Positions 61,652 to 64,000 of a stretch of 64,000 nt of DNA are shown here, one piece after another. This DNA comes from Thermoplasmatota archaeon (GTDB lineage Archaea; Thermoplasmatota; Thermoplasmata; UBA10834), in the NCBI GenBank assembly GCA_018818785.1, contig JAHIRF010000009.1, positions 186,001 to 250,000 of the forward strand. Reading direction: 5' to 3'. The position numbers and the translations under genes are program-made. Below the pieces are notes generated by a model. That model was not told where the DNA came from. It saw only the letters and a program-made list of their open reading frames with translations, and searched no databases. Position 1 is the stretch's first letter. The number at the start of each line of letters is the position of its first letter.

Positions 61652-64000
61652 TTGTCCGAAGAACAAGAGATACATTGTCCGTTGTGCGGTAAGAAAGTGC
61701 CTTCTGATGCGGACAAGTGCCCCTCCTGTTCCACGCAGATTGAGACCATAATGGCCAAACGTAATCTGGAACGGGTCATAGAGCGAAGGGTGATGCGTAG
61801 GGTCAAGAAAGCTCAGAAGGATGAGCTCATGACTCCAGAAGTCCCGAATGCGCCGATCCCTGAGGTCAAGGTATCCTGTCCTGGATGTGGTATGGATCTT
61901 GTTGGTTCTGAGGTGAAGTGTCCTCGATGTGGAGTACCTCTTGGGACTGGAGGAGAGATGATCGAGTGCCCTGAATGCGGTGCTCAGATGGCTGTCGGGA
62001 TTTCATCGTGTCCCAGCTGTGGGGTCGGGTTCGAAGAGCCCGTGGGAGAATCCGCGGCAGCACCTGATGTCGGAGCCGAGGCGGTTGTCGCACCGGTCGA
62101 AGGGCCGGAAGCCATCTCGACGGACGAGCCCGAACCTGTTGTTGCCGAGGCGGCGCCAGGCGCAGTCACCGCGGTGCCATACGAGACATCGTCGGGTGGC
62201 CGAGGATTGACGAACGGTCGGGGTGCGATAAACGGGACGGGTCTCGTCAATGGGACGGGAATGATAAACGGGACAGGCCTGGTCAATGGAACGGGGATGA
62301 TAAACGGCAACAAGACCGAACCGCACCCACCATCATCATCCCGACGGCGGCCTAGAGGCATCGCGAGATGGCAGTTCCTTGCAGTACTAGTCGCCCTCGT
62401 TATCATCATCCCGACATTCATCTACATATCATACGCGAAGGACTCGGGACCTTATGAGATAGACGGTGATTTCGGAGACTGGGACGATTCGAATCTGTAC
62501 TCCATGACCACTCTCACATCCACACCTCTCACATCCATAGACGGCTGGTCCGTAGGGGTCGATGGCACCCGCATTTTCTTCTATGTCTCCGCATCAAATG
62601 ACATCATGTCCACCACTGCGGTGGAGAGCATATTCCTATTCGTGGACTCCGACGGGAACGATGATACTGGATATTCGGTCGAAGGAATTGGCGCAGACTA
62701 CTTCCTCGAAGTCGATGGCTGGAATGACAGTGTCCAATCGTCATCCTTGTCGCACTACGACATCAACGGGGACCAATACGATTGGAGTTCCTGGGTGAAC
62801 CACGGCGGGGTGGCTCATCGGCTCAATGGTCATGAGCTGGAAGCGGGAGCCGATCTGCAGATTGCGCTATCGGAGAGCGCTTCCTTCGTGCTCTACTCGC
62901 AGGATCAGCTTGAGAGGTCTGCCGTCAGCAATCAGGTGCCGATATCCGGAGGCGTTCTCATCGTGACTCAGGAATTGTCATCCTCTGTTTCGCTATCGGG
63001 CATACTGCCCCAGTCATCTTCGGCTGCTCTATTGACGCTTACATTCGAGTGCGAGGGTGCAGATGGCGTGGTCGAGCAGGTGACACCCGTGTATACGGGT
63101 ATCTCTGCACCTTCAGCATCGATCGCGTCATTCTCTCTATCCGCCGGTGAGACACATGTGGAGCACATATATGTGAACGCGACCGCGCTGTCTGACGGAC
63201 ATTTCGTGTCCGCGATGGTGACAGACGATGCCATATCGAGCTCGTTCTCCAAGGTGATAGTGAACGGATATGCTGCGAGGGCATACGTGGGATCTGCGCC
63301 ATCAGTTGTGTACATCGACGGTGCGTTCGGGGACTGGTACCTGAGGACCGCATCCGATGTGGACACAATCCCGATCGTGAACCCCAATATCGATGTGACT
63401 GAAGTCGGGGTCTTCAACACGACGTCTTCTTCATCATTTTACATTAAAGTCGATGGCGAGATGTGCGCAGGGGCATACGTGCCTGCGCTGCGTGGTAAGC
63501 CTGTCCCCGGAAGTGGTTCGGTCGTTCCATCTGAAAGAAGGACTGCCGAGGACATCCTCCGGATATACATCGACAGTGATCTGTCCGCCTCCACTGGATA
63601 CCTCATGTCTGTCGAATCTAAGGTGATCGGCGCGGATTACATGATCGAGATCCGAGGGCTCTTCGGCGAGATAAACTCCAAGTCGGTCTTCCGTTACATG
63701 TCTAACAGCTGGTCGACAGTCAGTGCGACCGTGAATGCTGCGATGGATTCCCAACGACTTGAGGTCGGTGTGCTCGCATCCGTCATCAATGGTGGCGAAG
63801 GACTCGATTTCATCATCGAGACGACCGATTGGAACCATAGACAGGATATCGTAGGTCTCGACTCCGCGACGATGCTCGCGTTGACGGGTGGTATCGCACT
63901 CACTGCAGGCACGAAGAGCTGGGTAGTCCAATCGTCAATTGGCTCTGCTGCGACGGCCATGTCCTATCAACGCAAGCTGTTCTACGACGGCACCAACTTC
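61652..64000 (+). CDS. Membrane protein with three zinc ribbons, Asn-Gly repeat linker and large external domain (3' truncated)
   Basis: The frame is open from TTG 61652 (GAGGTGAT 6 bases upstream) to the window end, giving 783 residues. Three CxxC-CxxC zinc ribbons lie at residues 9-26, 76-93 and 106-123, followed by an acidic Pro/Ala-rich linker, then a hexapeptide-type repeat of Asn-Gly-Thr-Gly character (about 185-220), an Arg-rich stop-transfer RRRPRG and one transmembrane helix (about 241-261). The outside part is beta-rich and has two copies of an IDGxFGDW motif (near 267 and 551), like CBM9/DOMON-type sandwich domains. The topology has the zinc ribbons inside and the large domain outside. 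Function is unknown. Confidence 0.85.
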   Translation, partial: MSEEQEIHCPLCGKKVPSDADKCPSCSTQIETIMAKRNLERVIERRVMRRVKKAQKDELMTPEVPNAPIPEVKVSCPGCGMDLVGSEVKCPRCGVPLGTGGEMIECPECGAQMAVGISSCPSCGVGFEEPVGESAAAPDVGAEAVVAPVEGPEAISTDEPEPVVAEAAPGAVTAVPYETSSGGRGLTNGRGAINGTGLVNGTGMINGTGLVNGTGMINGNKTEPHPPSSSRRRPRGIARWQFLAVLVALVIIIPTFIYISYAKDSGPYEIDGDFGDWDDSNLYSMTTLTSTPLTSIDGWSVGVDGTRIFFYVSASNDIMSTTAVESIFLFVDSDGNDDTGYSVEGIGADYFLEVDGWNDSVQSSSLSHYDINGDQYDWSSWVNHGGVAHRLNGHELEAGADLQIALSESASFVLYSQDQLERSAVSNQVPISGGVLIVTQELSSSVSLSGILPQSSSAALLTLTFECEGADGVVEQVTPVYTGISAPSASIASFSLSAGETHVEHIYVNATALSDGHFVSAMVTDDAISSSFSKVIVNGYAARAYVGSAPSVVYIDGAFGDWYLRTASDVDTIPIVNPNIDVTEVGVFNTTSSSSFYIKVDGEMCAGAYVPALRGKPVPGSGSVVPSERRTAEDILRIYIDSDLSASTGYLMSVESKVIGADYMIEIRGLFGEINSKSVFRYMSNSWSTVSATVNAAMDSQRLEVGVLASVINGGEGLDFIIETTDWNHRQDIVGLDSATMLALTGGIALTAGTKSWVVQSSIGSAATAMSYQRKLFYDGTNF
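62204..62311 (+). repeat. In-frame tandem repeat encoding the Asn-Gly linker
   Basis: A 36-base unit (encoding GLVNGTGMINGT) is present about twice, preceded by partial and diverged copies; at the protein level the period is six residues with Asn-Gly at fixed positions. Third-position differences between copies (GGG/GGA, GTC/GTC, ACG/ACA) show that the copies have been kept by selection on protein rather than being freshly duplicated. Confidence 0.85.

Noticed and set aside
61182-61751. 189-codon plus-strand frame across the rtcB start
   Set aside because: It is antisense to rtcB in its first part and overlaps, in another frame, the start of the zinc-ribbon membrane protein.

Overview
The window reads as a chromosomal segment of an archaeon, most likely a member of the Thermoplasmatota. 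Archaeal markers include sn-glycerol-1-phosphate dehydrogenase (egsA), the HMG-CoA synthase/thiolase/DUF35 mevalonate cluster, Hel308, the KEOPS subunit Cgi121, membrane-anchored LonB, archaeal SepF, a GPN-loop GTPase, RtcB and intron-bearing tRNAs. The Thermoplasmatota assignment is inference from gene content and style: giant helical-repeat proteins, zinc-ribbon/Asn-Gly-repeat membrane proteins, an MttB homologue and histidine degradation. Many genes carry clear Shine-Dalgarno sites (GGAGG, GGTGAT), often before TTG or GTG starts. A minority look leaderless, with a TATA box about 25-30 bases before the start.

Layout. 0-8.6 kb: end of an unknown gene, a non-pyrrolysine MttB-family methyltransferase, tRNA-Lys(CTT) with an intron, a GPN GTPase, a beta-CASP nuclease, the threonine-to-glycine pair tdh-kbl, a zinc-ribbon protein, a flavodoxin and a polytopic membrane protein. 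8.6-17.1 kb: a 1480-residue TPR protein ending in a zinc finger, two small unknown genes, tRNA-Gly(TCC) with an intron, a secreted papain-like protease and tRNA-Pro(CGG). 17.4-25.2 kb: an XRE-type regulator, HMG-CoA synthase, a thiolase homologue without the usual catalytic residues, a DUF35 protein, hutH and tldD-tldE. 25.2-36.3 kb: a 1503-residue helical-repeat protein that also ends in a zinc finger, the two FTCD domains as separate overlapping genes, cgi121-hel308 and lonB. 36.3-44.3 kb: NMN adenylyltransferase-pncC, a pair of KaiC/RadA-like proteins (one with a broken Walker A), an aminotransferase, purC, trpB2 and a YhaM-like exoribonuclease. 44.6-53.9 kb: class II ribonucleotide reductase interrupted by an intein, a MoaD-like protein, a secreted M14 carboxypeptidase, UPF0179, egsA, a histidine kinase/response regulator pair and a DUF4130-like protein. 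54.4-64 kb: a TPR protein overlapping an MCT-1-like PUA protein, sepF, a third KaiC-like ATPase, an HD phosphohydrolase, rtcB, and a 3'-truncated membrane protein with three zinc ribbons, an Asn-Gly repeat linker and a large external domain.

How the genes fit together. Histidine ammonia-lyase and the two FTCD activities are parts of histidine-to-glutamate breakdown with one-carbon transfer to folate; tdh-kbl turns threonine into glycine and acetyl-CoA. With secreted C1 and M14 peptidases this suggests a peptide- and amino-acid-using lifestyle (inference). The two peptidases share a C-terminal IPEFS-plus-membrane-helix-plus-arginine tail that looks like a surface-sorting signal. RtcB fits the presence of intron-containing tRNAs.

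No CRISPR array, insertion sequence, phage gene cluster or obvious defence island was seen; the only selfish element recognised is the degenerate intein. The most notable items are the thiolase lacking its nucleophile, the intein with an eroded endonuclease, the shared C-terminal tail, the two zinc-capped giant repeat proteins and the Asn-Gly-repeat protein at the right edge.
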